Source: Diaporthe sp. PMI_573 (taxonomy: Eukaryota > Ascomycota > Sordariomycetes > Diaporthales > Diaporthaceae). Taken from it: a DNA stretch of 64,000 bases. The notes beneath the pieces were generated by a model. It did not search any database, had not been told where the DNA came from, and saw only the letters and a list, made by a program, of their open reading frames with translations. Shown piece after piece: positions 22,741 through 33,600 of the stretch; the stretch's first letter is position 1, and the number at the start of each line of letters is the position of its first letter. A program made the position numbers and the translations under genes. The DNA is taken from contig JAJTUP010000011.1 of the NCBI GenBank assembly GCA_021399435.1, positions 682,001 to 746,000 of the forward strand, read 5' to 3'.

Positions 22741-23765
22741 TGCAACTGACTCGAGAAAGTGGTTTGAATGAAGCTTTGCTTATGAGAATGGAATTGTTTC
22801 TGATTTCTACAGAACCTCGACATATTGTCCAGCAGCAAAACACGCCTTTATATATTTTTTCGTCCTATCCCACCCCCACCCATTGGATGTTGCAACATCA
22901 CCCATGAACACAATAAAGCGGCGGACAAGAAAACCATGGTGCCACGTCCTGGTGCTGCAGGATTCAACGTACTCAGGTTAGCTATAAGACAGTCACTTGG
23001 CTCTCAGGAGGGTTCGAATTTGTCCAGGTCAGCCGGGAGACATTTTCCATTGTGGTGGTGTTATCGCATCACAGGCCCAGCTTCGAGGTTGAAAGTGACT
23101 GGTCTGTTGTACTCGTTCCGATACTAGTAAGGCCAAGAAATACGATGCTGCAGTCCTTCGGTGTTCGCTGAATCTACACCGCGTATTTTGGATTCCCGGC
23201 AGCTGAACAGCCTATTATTGGAGAAACCACGATGGCCCGGTGTCCGGAATGCGGAGGATATGGCATTCTTTAGTTTAGGCTAGGGTCAGAGCTGGATTTG
23301 TGAGAGCAGAGAAGCCCAATCAGAATGAGCGCGGTCAATTATTTCGGTAACACCAATAGTGCACAAAAGGACATGTCTCATTTCTTGCTTTACCGCCATC
23401 CTCCAAATTAATTCCCTCGTCTGACATGTCCCACTAGATGCGTGGCGTCTTAGCAATTCCATGATCCACGCCTAGCATTTCTGTAGACCAATTGATTCCA
23501 AGCATTTTCGAATATGTGCCGAGGCTAGTGAATTTCTCACGTAATTGAAACCCAAGGCTTTGTCAAGATCCTGGGTAAGCTCGCCCTATAAGATTGTGGG
23601 GAAGCGGCTCCGTCCTGCCGAAGTGTGTGAGAAAACATGGTTATATGGGCTTCTAGTACGAGAACAATTGAATTCATATTTTCTCCAAATCCCATTCCAA
23701 AGTTCCACACTTGACGTCCGGCTTTATCCTCTCATGACAGCTCTCACGTGACACAAACAGGCAAT
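22741..23765. other. Intergenic, no gene recognised
   Basis: One kilobase between two divergently oriented genes, AT-rich in parts. GGTTCGAAT near 23013 resembles a tRNA B box but has no matching A box or stems. Confidence 0.4.
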
Positions 23766-24578
23766 ATGGTCCACTCCCAGTCCAATATCCCACCAGCGGT
23801 CACTCATTGGTTTGGTGTGCGAAGCCAGCCGCCACCTCCAAAGCCGCTTTGGGTCTCATTGCTGTGGGCTTTTATCGGTGCATTCTGTGGTCTTTCACTT
23901 CTACAAGCTGTGTTTGGCCATGCTTCGTACTTCATAGATCGCGGCGTACCCCAGCTTGTTGCTTCATATGTAGGTTCAGGCCATCTGAAGTGTTTCCTGC
24001 CTTGTCATACTGGCATAGGGATGATTTTGTGTCTTGCAGAATTTTGCAGAGTGACGGCGCACCTTGAGTAGCACAAGCACATGGCTAACGAGAAAACTGC
24101 CGTGCAGGGCGCCTCCGCTGTGCTCATCTATGGAGTGCCTGAAGCACCTTTGGCACAACCAAGGGCTGTCATCGGAGGCCACTTCATAAGCGCACTAGTT
24201 GGCCTCATCATGCTTGCCATCTTCCGGGCCGGCGGCCGCGCAAACGAGAGCGATACCGGCATAGAGAGCAGCTTTAGTTGGCTGGCTGCCTCATTGGCGA
24301 CCTCTATCGCTATCGTATGTATGATGGCAAGCAAAACGACACATCCTCCTGCCGGGGCGACGGCACTTCTGCCCATTCTCGACCCCAAAATTTACAAGCT
24401 GTCGTGGTACTTCCTCCCTGTCGTACTCCTCTCGTCAATCCTGATGGTTGTAGTTGGGCTTATAACAAACAACATTCAAAAACGGTACCCGTCCTTTTGG
24501 TGGGAACCTGCAAAGCCGCCCCAGCAAGCAAAGGATGAACCCTCGCTCCCGACAACCATGCCAAAGGCATCCATTTAG
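23766..24578 (+). CDS. HPP-family integral membrane protein
   Basis: Two exons (23766-23969, 24108-24578) joined over a 138-base intron with a GGCTAAC branch site give 224 residues. Several membrane helices are visible: WVSLLWAFIGAFCGLSLLQAV, ISALVGLIMLAIF, WLAASLATSIAIVCMM and FLPVVLLSSILMVVVGLI. The hallmark THPPAGATALLP of the HPP family is present, as are GASAVLIYGVPEAPLAQPR and GGHFISA. In plants and cyanobacteria some members act in nitrite transport into plastids; the substrate of fungal members is not established. The splice joins ASY to GASAV at a position conserved in the family. The ATG at 23766 is the first in frame. Confidence 0.85.
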
Positions 24579-24756
24579 AGGTTGAGAGTTGTTTAATGAT
24601 GTCGTGGGTCTGATCGAAAGTCGGTACGTACTCCTGCAGAAACGAAAAAAAGGAAAGTTTGTGGAGTAAGAAAACAAAAATACGTGAGGCTGGAGTTTAG
24701 CACGCGGGGTTGAAGAAATGTATAAACTACCGGGCAAGATTTCATTTGAAAGCTAT

Positions 24757-25860
24757 CTACAACTGCTCTAAAAGCTCGATGACAGAATGATCCATAATCG
24801 CAGGGATATACCGTCCTACCAAGGCCCAGATGTTCTCTTGAGACTGCATGCCGGGCTGCGTTAGGGCAAGAACATATCCATGAAACAGGTGCTTCTTGTA
24901 TTGGTGCCAGCCCATCTCCCAATCAATTTGCCGCACCCCGAGATTGTGCAGCGCTTGTAGATAATGACTCAGTATTTGCTTCTCACTTGCTCGCCTGTCT
25001 TCCACAGTCAGCGCGCTGGTGACAAAATACGACACATCGTGAAAGCAATTCCCTGTGGAAGCCGCTTGCCAGTCGAGGAAGCCCGGCTCTCCAGACGATG
25101 TCATATACGCATTGTCAATATGAGGGTCTCCATGGATGAAACAATCAAGATCTCCTGATGCATCAGATTCCCACAGCTTCTTGAAAGCAGTGACGATACG
25201 ACCGTTGTCCAATAGGATTTCCTTGTTGAAATCCGGGCCGAGAACCTCTAGATTCTTGGGCACTACGGCATTGAAAGGGCCATCCTTTGTCAACTCGAGG
25301 ATGATGCCACGCAAGCCTCCGTTGTTGGTGTTCAGCCACTTGTAATCTGGATCCTGAGCGCACTTCCAAGTTCTTGCGTGAAGGATAGCAAGCTGCTCGA
25401 CACCGCGGATGACTCGGTCCACGGGCCAGGGTTCACTCGGGGTGCCGAATGAGCAACCCTGCATCGTCAGGTCTTCAAGGACGACAATGCCTTGTCCACT
25501 TGAGCTGTCGATGCTCGAATACCACGTCTTAGGGAGATTCATGCCGGATGATATCAACATGGGTGAGATGTAGTGATAAAATTCAGCCTCGCGGCGATAC
25601 GTATCCAAGAGCGATGGTGCAATAGCAATTAGGTCTGGATTGAACCCGCCCTTGAAGAAAATGCGCTCAGGGAGGCTAGTATTTTTGACGGTAGGGGCAT
25701 ATTCCAGATTGACGACAAGCGTGGAAGACGAGCCATGGCGAACGCTGACGATTGTCAAGTTTTCCACCCGCGCTTTGAGAAATTTAGAGCACCAAGCAGG
25801 TGTTACTCCTTCCACTGTTGTTGGGAGCGATTCTCCGTTCGGTATTACCAAGCTGGCCAT
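24757..25860 (-). CDS. APH/CHK-like small-molecule kinase
   Basis: A single-exon gene of 367 residues with the aminoglycoside-phosphotransferase/choline-kinase fold. Key marks are the catalytic loop CFIHGDPHIDN (HGDxxxxN Brenner motif), the metal-binding FLDWQAAS and GNCFHDVSYFVTSAL, close to the ecdysteroid-kinase-like/DUF1679 branch. The N-lobe has VRHGSSSTLVVNLEYA and a Lys in IFFKGGF that may bind ATP. The physiological substrate of such fungal enzymes is generally unknown; alcohols or amino alcohols are typical for the fold. The ATG at 25860 begins MASLVIPNGESLP; upstream in-frame codons are not ATG. It lies between the HPP protein and the terpene synthase and is transcribed towards the former. 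Confidence 0.82.
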   Translation of the reverse strand: MASLVIPNGESLPTTVEGVTPAWCSKFLKARVENLTIVSVRHGSSSTLVVNLEYAPTVKNTSLPERIFFKGGFNPDLIAIAPSLLDTYRREAEFYHYISPMLISSGMNLPKTWYSSIDSSSGQGIVVLEDLTMQGCSFGTPSEPWPVDRVIRGVEQLAILHARTWKCAQDPDYKWLNTNNGGLRGIILELTKDGPFNAVVPKNLEVLGPDFNKEILLDNGRIVTAFKKLWESDASGDLDCFIHGDPHIDNAYMTSSGEPGFLDWQAASTGNCFHDVSYFVTSALTVEDRRASEKQILSHYLQALHNLGVRQIDWEMGWHQYKKHLFHGYVLALTQPGMQSQENIWALVGRYIPAIMDHSVIELLEQL

Positions 25861-27279
25861 GTCGAAGATGAGCAAAACAAGGGACAACAAAAATGGTTAA
25901 ACTGAATTTAGATGGCATTAGGGATCTCACGAAGCTATGTAATAAGCCCAGCTGTAAAACATAAGCCAGACTGACTCTTGGTACTTGCAGTATTACCAAA
26001 TAGAGGATGACAGACAACATTGCGAATACGGCAGGGCCCGCAAGTACAAAATAGGAGGTTTCGTATTCTTATCTTAACCCAGATTACGCATGTTCTAGAT
26101 TTCTGTTGAAACAGCGCTGGAGCCATACGGGTATGATGCTATGAGAGGGCATGGTACGATGTGTAGGACATACTAGTGCTTACAAAACTCTGTAATACAA
26201 ATAAACTTTTTGAGCGCGAGTCAGCACCTTTTCCCAGCACGTAGATACAGTGGCTTATGTCCATTTGGGAAAGAGGTCACAAGACACCGCGCAACACTGT
26301 GGGCTCACCCCATCTTCGGCCGGCAGCACCGTTGGGGTGAAAGGCCGCGGAACGCCTAAAAACCCTGGGCACCAACTGACTCGGGGTCTCTCGGTTACAC
26401 CCTGTCGGAGCAGACTCACTAATACGCACTGCTTTAAGCGTTGATATTCCACAGGGAATCATATTGAACATCGTGTAACAAAGTGGATTAAAAGTGGTCC
26501 TCCGGCGTGCGGACGTCGTTACACCCAGCCTTTTCCCTACATGCATCCATAGGCCGAGGTGCAAGCACTGCCCAGAACAAAGCCACGGCCCTTCCGGGAC
26601 CCAATTGCAGCCAGCCGATTGTAGTGCATGAAACATTTGGGTTGGCATCAAGTACGACATCTGGCCCCTTGATGGTAAATGCTTGAAAAGCGCTGCCGCA
26701 GCGGCTTGGGTGTTCGCCCGAACGATGTGCCTGACATGTATATGCCAACCTGGTATGGCGAGAGTGATGGCTTTATGCCTACGGATTTCCCTCTGTGAAG
26801 GGAGATAAGAACAGCGGCATAGACTTACGTACAATACCCTCCCGAAGCACTTAGAACGAGCCCCGTAACGGGTGGGTTCTCACGCACTTGGCAAGGCGCC
26901 CAAATGCCGACGGATGCCAATTCGTGAGATAGCCAGGTACCTTTGAACTAATTTATAGACGATACGATCGTGAGGCACGTAAAACACGCCCCTGAATGAG
27001 TGGGTTCTAGTCCATCTGTCTGTGCTGTGAAGAAGCTGAATCCAGACCGGGTGTACCGAAACTCTGGGGCAAAAGGAGACGGAATCTGCCCATGGCATTC
27101 GGTCAATACATCTATCCGGCTACAGGCTCTCAACGCCTCGAAAAGTTATTTATGAGTGACCACTCCATGCCCTCAGTACTCCTCACCTCCTACCATCATA
27201 TATTTCAGCCCTGCTCCTCCCACTTCCCATTCGCGATTCTCATCTCATTATTCGGGACCTTTTGTTACACCAGAAGAAA
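25861..27279. other. Intergenic stretch of 1.4 kb
   Basis: Promoters of the kinase and the terpene synthase face away from each other here. No coding region was recognised; frames near 26277-26834 are long but lack any motif. An imperfect 25-base similarity between 26856-26880 and 26984-27008 was noted but is weak. Confidence 0.4.
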
Positions 27280-28753
27280 ATGGTCCTGGAAACTATCACG
27301 TTAAATGCACAGCAGTGGTCACCGGGTAGCAGCCCGGTGGCGATCTCGCGGAACAGTACTCCAACTTCTACTGCGCCTCAGTCACGGGGGACCACAGTGA
27401 AGTCTTCTCTCTCGAAGCCCTTAGGACAACGAGAGTACGAACGCGATAGGCTCGTGCGGAAATGCCTAGGTCGACAGGTCCACGTCGTAAACCTCATGAG
27501 CTTGATGCCCGCATGGCCAAAGGACATTCACTCTCAGGAGATCCTTGATGAAATCAATGTAGAGATCGATGAATGGCTCAAGACGTAAGTCCTTTGTGAT
27601 CTCAGACTGACCTTCGGCTGGGCTGAACTGCCAGTTTCACCAGCGCTTAGAAGGATGGCCTGATAACATGTGTGTGAGCAGGGTGAATGTTGCCGAAGCA
27701 AAGAAAAGGAAGCATCGTGTCAAGAGTAATTATACCATCTTGGCAAGTGTATTCTACTCGAGCTGCAAAAAAGAGAAGCTGCTGGCGTTGAGCAAGTACC
27801 AGTACTGGGTAAGTTTTCATTGCAGCCTGTTCTCCCCAGTCTCTTGTCTCGTGCGATGCAAGAACAAGCTTACCAATGGGGATGCCCAGATATTCTGGTT
27901 CGATGATGAGATCGACACGGGCGGCGAGCTCACCACTGATGCTGCTGGGACACGCCGCATCTGTGATCTAACACTCCAATGCGTCGAAGACTGTCTTCAC
28001 CCGGATGCTGCGCAAGCATGCTTCGTCCCACCGCCAAACTCCCCAGGCACGGTGGAGGTGCTTTATGAAGTGCTCGGCGCCATGAGGCCAGAGATGGGCC
28101 CGATGTCGATCGAGCGCATGCGGAGGGAGCTCCACGACTACGTCGAGGGCGTGGCCCGACAGCAGGCGGTGAGGCAGGACGAGCACCTGCCCGACCCTTG
28201 GTACCATTTCGATATCCGCAGCGCGGATGTGGGCGTCATCCCTTCCATCACCCACAACGAGTACGCGATGGATTTCGAGCTGCCTGATTCCATCAGGTAC
28301 CATGAAGCTATCGAGACGATTGTGATGGAGTGTACGAGATTAGCCATCCTGGTTAATGAAATTTTGAGCGTGCAAAAGGAGTTTGTGAGTCTCCGATTTC
28401 CCGCCGTCCGCGACGTACTTTCAGTTGCGCACATTTTGCTAACAAGATTGCAGCGCGTCGGTCAGCTCGAGAACATGGTTCTCCTCATCATGAACGCTGA
28501 GAATGCATCTGTCCACGAGGCTGTGTCCAGAATCATCAGTCTGATCAGGAAACATTACGCAGTGTGTGAGGATGCTGTGGCCCGCCTGCCCTGGACTGAT
28601 GACGAGGTAGTGAATGAGCATATACGCGAGTACGTCAGAGGTTGTCGCCGCCTGGCAACTGGTACCGGACATTGGGCGTATTTGTGTACACGCTACTTTG
28701 ACAAGAGCCAGCTGGACGAGAAGTGGGGTCTTATTTTGGATTTTGAGTCCTAG
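27280..28753 (+). CDS. Class I terpene synthase
   Basis: Four exons (27280-27584, 27682-27808, 27890-28384, 28454-28753) encode 408 residues. The first metal-binding motif is DDEID at 149-153 in IFWFDDEID; the second (NSE) triad is Asn300, Ser304, Glu308 in VNEILSVQKEF; Arg389-Tyr390 in CTRYF is the RY pair that contacts diphosphate. This is the full active-site set of fungal and bacterial-type class I cyclases, which ionise a prenyl diphosphate (commonly farnesyl) and cyclise it in the cytosol. The N-terminal 60 residues are Ser/Thr/Pro-rich. Introns 2 and 3 are 81 and 69 bases and contain no in-frame stop, so intron retention would keep the frame. The product cannot be predicted. Splicing was chosen to place W directly before IFWFDDE and KEF before RVGQLENM. 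Confidence 0.85.
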
Positions 28754-29103
28754 GTGCTCCGGTCGCAAACGATTGGATTTGTATATAGATGTTGTGTTAT
28801 ATGCCTAGGCCTTGGTAGATATGGACTATTTGTATTCTTTGAGTTCCTCTACTAAGCTGGAACGGCAATAAAAACTTGGTAGATATACCCAAAATGCTTT
28901 GTGTTCGTATCACGTAGACTACGTCTGTTGGAGGACCGAGGAAGGAGGTCCCGGCACAAATTGGCACTTAGTAAGCAGGGGAGCGGTGTGACTGAATCTG
29001 CTACGGACGGAGTGAGAAAATGTCCGAAACCTCGAAACAAAGTTGACAGTCTCCAGTCTTACCATCCCCATGCCACTACTAGTAGTCTAGCTGAAGCATC
29101 AAA
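28754..29103. other. Short intergenic region
   Basis: 350 bases between two genes on the same strand; nothing specific seen. Confidence 0.4.
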
Positions 29104-29953
29104 ATGTTGACTCTGTTGCATCAGGAACCTCCCCGTAGTGCTTCTAAGCTGGAAGTCCTGCTTGTGCTATTTCCAGGCTTTAATACACTGGACATGAATG
29201 GGCCATTCGACGTGCTCACCAAATCCGGGACTAGCACATCATTCAAGATCCAAGTCGCGTCGGAATCGACGGATCACTGTAGAATTACAAGGTCAGGAGA
29301 GGGTGTCAAAGTTCAGGTGAGAATCCATTGGGGCGGACGAGCTAGAGGTCTCAGACTAATAATTTCCCAGCATGACATTCGTCTTGACGATGCGCTTATA
29401 GCTTCTCTCGATGACTACGATGTTCTCGTTGTTCCCGGGGGGTCTCTTGATGCTGTTTCTAAGCAATCCAGCCGGCTTGACTCTGCATTCATGCGACTCA
29501 TTGCCGCCTTTTCAAAGCTGCCGCCACGTTCTGCAACGCAACCTAGAGTCTTGTTGTATGTTGATCGCGAGGCCTATTGACATGATGGGTAATGGACTGA
29601 CTCTATTTAGATCTATCTGTACTGGCGCTCTGTTTCTGGGGAGCCTCGGTATCTTCAACGGAAAGTTCTGTACCACGCACTGGTCTGCTTACGACGATCT
29701 AAAGGAGAGAGTCAAATCCGCTGCATCGGTGAGGAAGGATCAACCGGGCCGAGTGGTCAAGGCCCGCTTTGTAGACTCAGGGCTGAACGATTCGAAGATA
29801 CGCATCATCAGCAGTGGTGGTATCTCTTGCGGTATCGATGCAAGCCTGTATCTCGTCAAGTTGCTCATTGGCGAGGAAGAAGCTATATCGACGGCGGAGA
29901 TCTTGGATTACGCATACCGCAAGACGGAAGGAGTCGTCATGGGCGATGACTAG
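29104..29953 (+). CDS. DJ-1/PfpI (ThiJ) family protein
   Basis: Three exons (29104-29316, 29371-29555, 29611-29953) give 246 residues. The glutamine-amidotransferase-like fold of the DJ-1/PfpI family is shown by VLLVLFPGFNTLDMNGPFDVL at the N-terminus, DYDVLVVPGGSLDAV in the middle, and the nucleophile elbow SICTGALFLGSLGI, where Cys136 is the expected catalytic or redox Cys. CTTHW and ISSGGISCGIDASLYLV follow as in the isonitrile hydratase/AraC-N-like branch. Functions in this family range from isonitrile hydration to glyoxalase and stress roles, so the reaction is undetermined. Introns of 54 and 55 bases restore frame. It lies just downstream of the terpene synthase on the same strand. Confidence 0.82.
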
Positions 29954-30638
29954 CGGAAATGGTTTGACCGTCCGAACTTCAAGATAGGCTTGCAACTGGA
30001 CATGTGTGGCGGAACCCAAGTAGTCCAATGTCAGAAAAGACGCCCGCTTGCATTCTAGTATATTTGCAATAGCTGAAATGGCTCATCGATGTGAGCACAA
30101 CGTTCATTGATGAGTCGGATTCCTTCAATGACCACGATGGCCACGACGACCATCTATAAGCAAGCAGCATAGGTAATGTCCAATGCATGAGTCGCCGGGT
30201 GGCTGTATGCACAGCCTATGAAAATGAACTCAATATGATGTAGTCCCCCAAAAGCTTACATATCGGCTCGGAGGTGGCAAGAATGGGGAACAAGTGTTGG
30301 GAATGGGGAAGTGTAAGCGCCAGCAACGATAAGCTGCAGCATGTCGCCCAGGATGTCGGAGCTCAAGGATGGGGGCTAACAGATACCCAGGTGTGGTTGG
30401 CACGGGACCACGCGGTAGTACACACTGAAACACACTCCAATGGCAGGTCGGGACACGGGCTTCACGGCGAAGGTGAGGGGATGAAGCTGCCTATCAAGTC
30501 TCCATTGCATCCGGCACTGCACGGGAGGCAAACCTTCAGGGGTGGGGAACCATCTACCATCACCCGAGTTCCACGACATTCTCATAGTGATCGTCTTGAG
30601 ACTCAACAGCGACTTCGACGGATTTCTGTTATGGCAGT
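29954..30638. other. Intergenic, promoter of the XDH-family gene
   Basis: 685 bases without a supportable gene. Confidence 0.4.
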
Positions 30639-33600
30639 ATGGCGCTTCCTCTCCCTCGCGCAGCACCGCCGCAGAGCGTGACGGCATCGGCAACTTTTTC
30701 TCACGATGCACAACAACTCGGGCCCCTCATCAGCTCGACCTACAACACTTCGGAAATAATATTCTATTTGAACGGACGACGCACAGTTCTCGCCAACCCG
30801 AATCCACAATGGACACTTTTGGATTATTTGCGATCCCGACCGGGGCTCCGGGGGACCAAGCTTGGCTGCGGCGAGGGGGGATGTGGCGCTTGTACGGTTG
30901 TGATGCAAGTCGGCCAGCAGTCTCCTGTTAGACGGATCAATCATGTATCTATCAATGCATGCTTGTTTCCGCTGCTGGGCTGTGAGGGAAAGCATATCAT
31001 CACAGTTGAGGGGATTGGCTCTGTCGCTAGCCCTCATCCACTGCAAGAGAGGATGGCCAAGATGCACGGAAGCCAATGTGGTTTCTGCACCCCGGGAATT
31101 GTCATGAGCCTATATGCCTTGGTCAGAAATGCCTGGGACCCGGAAGAAAGCGTGTTCCGGTTGAGTGAGCGAGATGTGGAGCTAGAAGGAGCACTGGATG
31201 GGAATTTGTGCAGATGCACGGGGTACAAGACGATATTGGAGGCGGCAAAAACATTCGTTACCCAAGATCTCAAAGGGAAGATTGCCGACAGCAGAGGAGA
31301 GGGTAGCGAGGGTGTCACCGAGGAGGATATGAATCCACTCGCAGTCAGCCAATTGTCAGCGTCATTACCCTCCTGCGGCCGACCAGGCGGCTGCTGCAGA
31401 GACAATAAAGCGACATCTTGTGGCAGCGCTGCCACCAAAGACAGACCGTCGTCTTCGGAGAGTCTCGAAAAAGTCAACAGCCACTCTTCGGAGAACGGAT
31501 CAACAGACGAGAGTGCACCTTCTCCCGGCACCTCCGTCTCGAGCCAGGGCAGTCTGAAATCCAATCCGGTACTGGAGCTCGGCGGCACAGTGACCACCAA
31601 GCCAAATCACTACGAGTTCCAGCCGTATGAGCCTGGGACAGACCTCATCTTCCCACCTTCGCTGTGGAAGCACGAACGGAAACCCATCTGCTACGGAGAC
31701 AGCTCAATGCTCTGGTTCAGACCGACGACACTCGCCCAGCTTCTAAAGATCAAGTCTATTTACCCACCCGCCAAGATTGTCAGCGGGGCCAGCGAGGTGG
31801 CGATCGAGCAACGATTCAAGAACGCTGACTGGCCCGTCATGGTATATGTCGGAGACATAGACGAGCTCAGGTGTTCGATTTCAACGTTGGCCGGTTCTAC
31901 AGACGCAGAGTGGCAAAGCTTGAACGAGGTAGTACTGCCTGCCAACGTGCCATTGACAGATGTTGAGCGACTGTGCAAAGAGGGTAGAACGCATCTCGGA
32001 AAGAGGGGACAAGTGCTGGAGGCATTGCGCAAGCAGCTACGATACTTCGGGGGCAGACAAATCAGGAATGTTGCGACGCTGGCGGGCAATATTGCCACTG
32101 CGAGTCCCATATCTGACGCACTCCCTGTCCTGATGGCTTCCGGAGCCAGGGTCACAATTGGGAGGCTAGACAAGGCCACTGGAGGTGTGATGCAGGAACA
32201 GGTGCCACTACCAAATTTCGTGAAGGGGTACCGGCGCACCACTTTGACTGAGGAGATGCAGGATGGTGTGCTTACCGCGGTCCGAATCCCCTTGCCGCCT
32301 GTCACCAGCCAAGGGAACGAGGCCATCAAAGCCTATAAGCAAGCAAAACGCAAGGAGGACGACATCGCGATCGTGACCGCATGCTTTCGTGTGCGTCTGG
32401 ATAATGCCGGGCTTGTGGACGATGTAGTCTTCGCCTATGGAGGAATGGCACCGACCACAAGACTCGCTCCTGAAACACAAACGCTACTGAAAGGCTTACT
32501 CTGGTCCGACCACTCTACTCTCGAAAGGGCTCTTGAATCGCTCCAGAAAGAACTGTGGCTACCTTTCGACGTCCCCGGAGGAATGGCTCAGTACAGGACC
32601 ACGCTGGCCTGTTCACTCTTCCTGCGATTCTGGCACGAGTCCCTGGGCGATCTTGGCCTTTCCGTGGATTCGACGGCGGATATTTCTGAGCTGGACCATG
32701 GCCTTTCATTCGGCACGAGAGACATGCCGGCCCTCCCAGCTGATGCCAGCACGAGAAATGCATCCACTATGGGGAAGCCCGTCCCACACCTGTCATCTCT
32801 TGCGCAGACGACTGGCCAGGCTGAGTACGTTGATGACATCCCACCCCAAGCAGACGAACTGTTTTGCGGGCTGGTCCTCTCAACCCGCTCCCATGCTCGA
32901 ATCGTCTCTATCGATTGGTCTCCTGCGCTAGAGTTGCCAGGTGTGGTAGGCCACATGGACCATCACACCCTCTCGTCGCCTGACCTCAACATGTGGGGCA
33001 GCCTCAAACACGATGAGCCGTTCTTTGCCACGGACACCGTAGATAGCCACGGTCAGGTCATCGGGGTGGTGCTCGCTGATACGCAACTGCGAGCCAGGAC
33101 AGCTGCGAAGAAGGTGAAGATCGAGTATGAGGACCTACCTGCGCTGATCACCATCGACCAGGCGATTGCGGTTGGGAGCTTCTTTCCATACGGTAAAGAG
33201 CTGCGCAAAGGGGACTCAGCCTTGAAGCAGGACCTGAGTGAGCCCTTTGAGGCATGTGACCGTGTCTTTGAGGGCACGACACGACTCGGCGGACAAGAGC
33301 AGTTCTACTTGGAAACGAACGCTGCGCTCGCCATCCCGAAGAGTGAAGATGGGCAGATGGACGTCTGGTCAAGCACTCAGAACACGTGAGTCACTTTCCC
33401 CCCTTCGTCCTGCCATGTATTCTCTAACACAGGAAACAGCATGGAGACGCAGACTTTCGTGTCCCAAATCCTCACGGTGCCAAACCACAAGATCAACGCA
33501 CGGGTCAAGCGCTTGGGAGGAGGTTTCGGCGGTAAAGAATCGCGGAGCGTGCCCATCGCGTGTTACTGTGCTCTTGCGGCGGCCAGGCACAACCGACCGG

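Noticed and set aside
23005..23025. GGTTCGAAT resembling a tRNA B box
   Set aside because: No matching A box or cloverleaf; probably chance.
26277..26834. Open frame of 185 codons on the minus strand
   Set aside because: No family motif, unusual Cys/His/Arg composition, no splice partners.
26856..27008. Imperfect direct repeat sharing TGGGTTCT (26856-26880 and 26984-27008)
   Set aside because: Only about 19 of 25 positions agree and no element boundaries or target duplications are visible.
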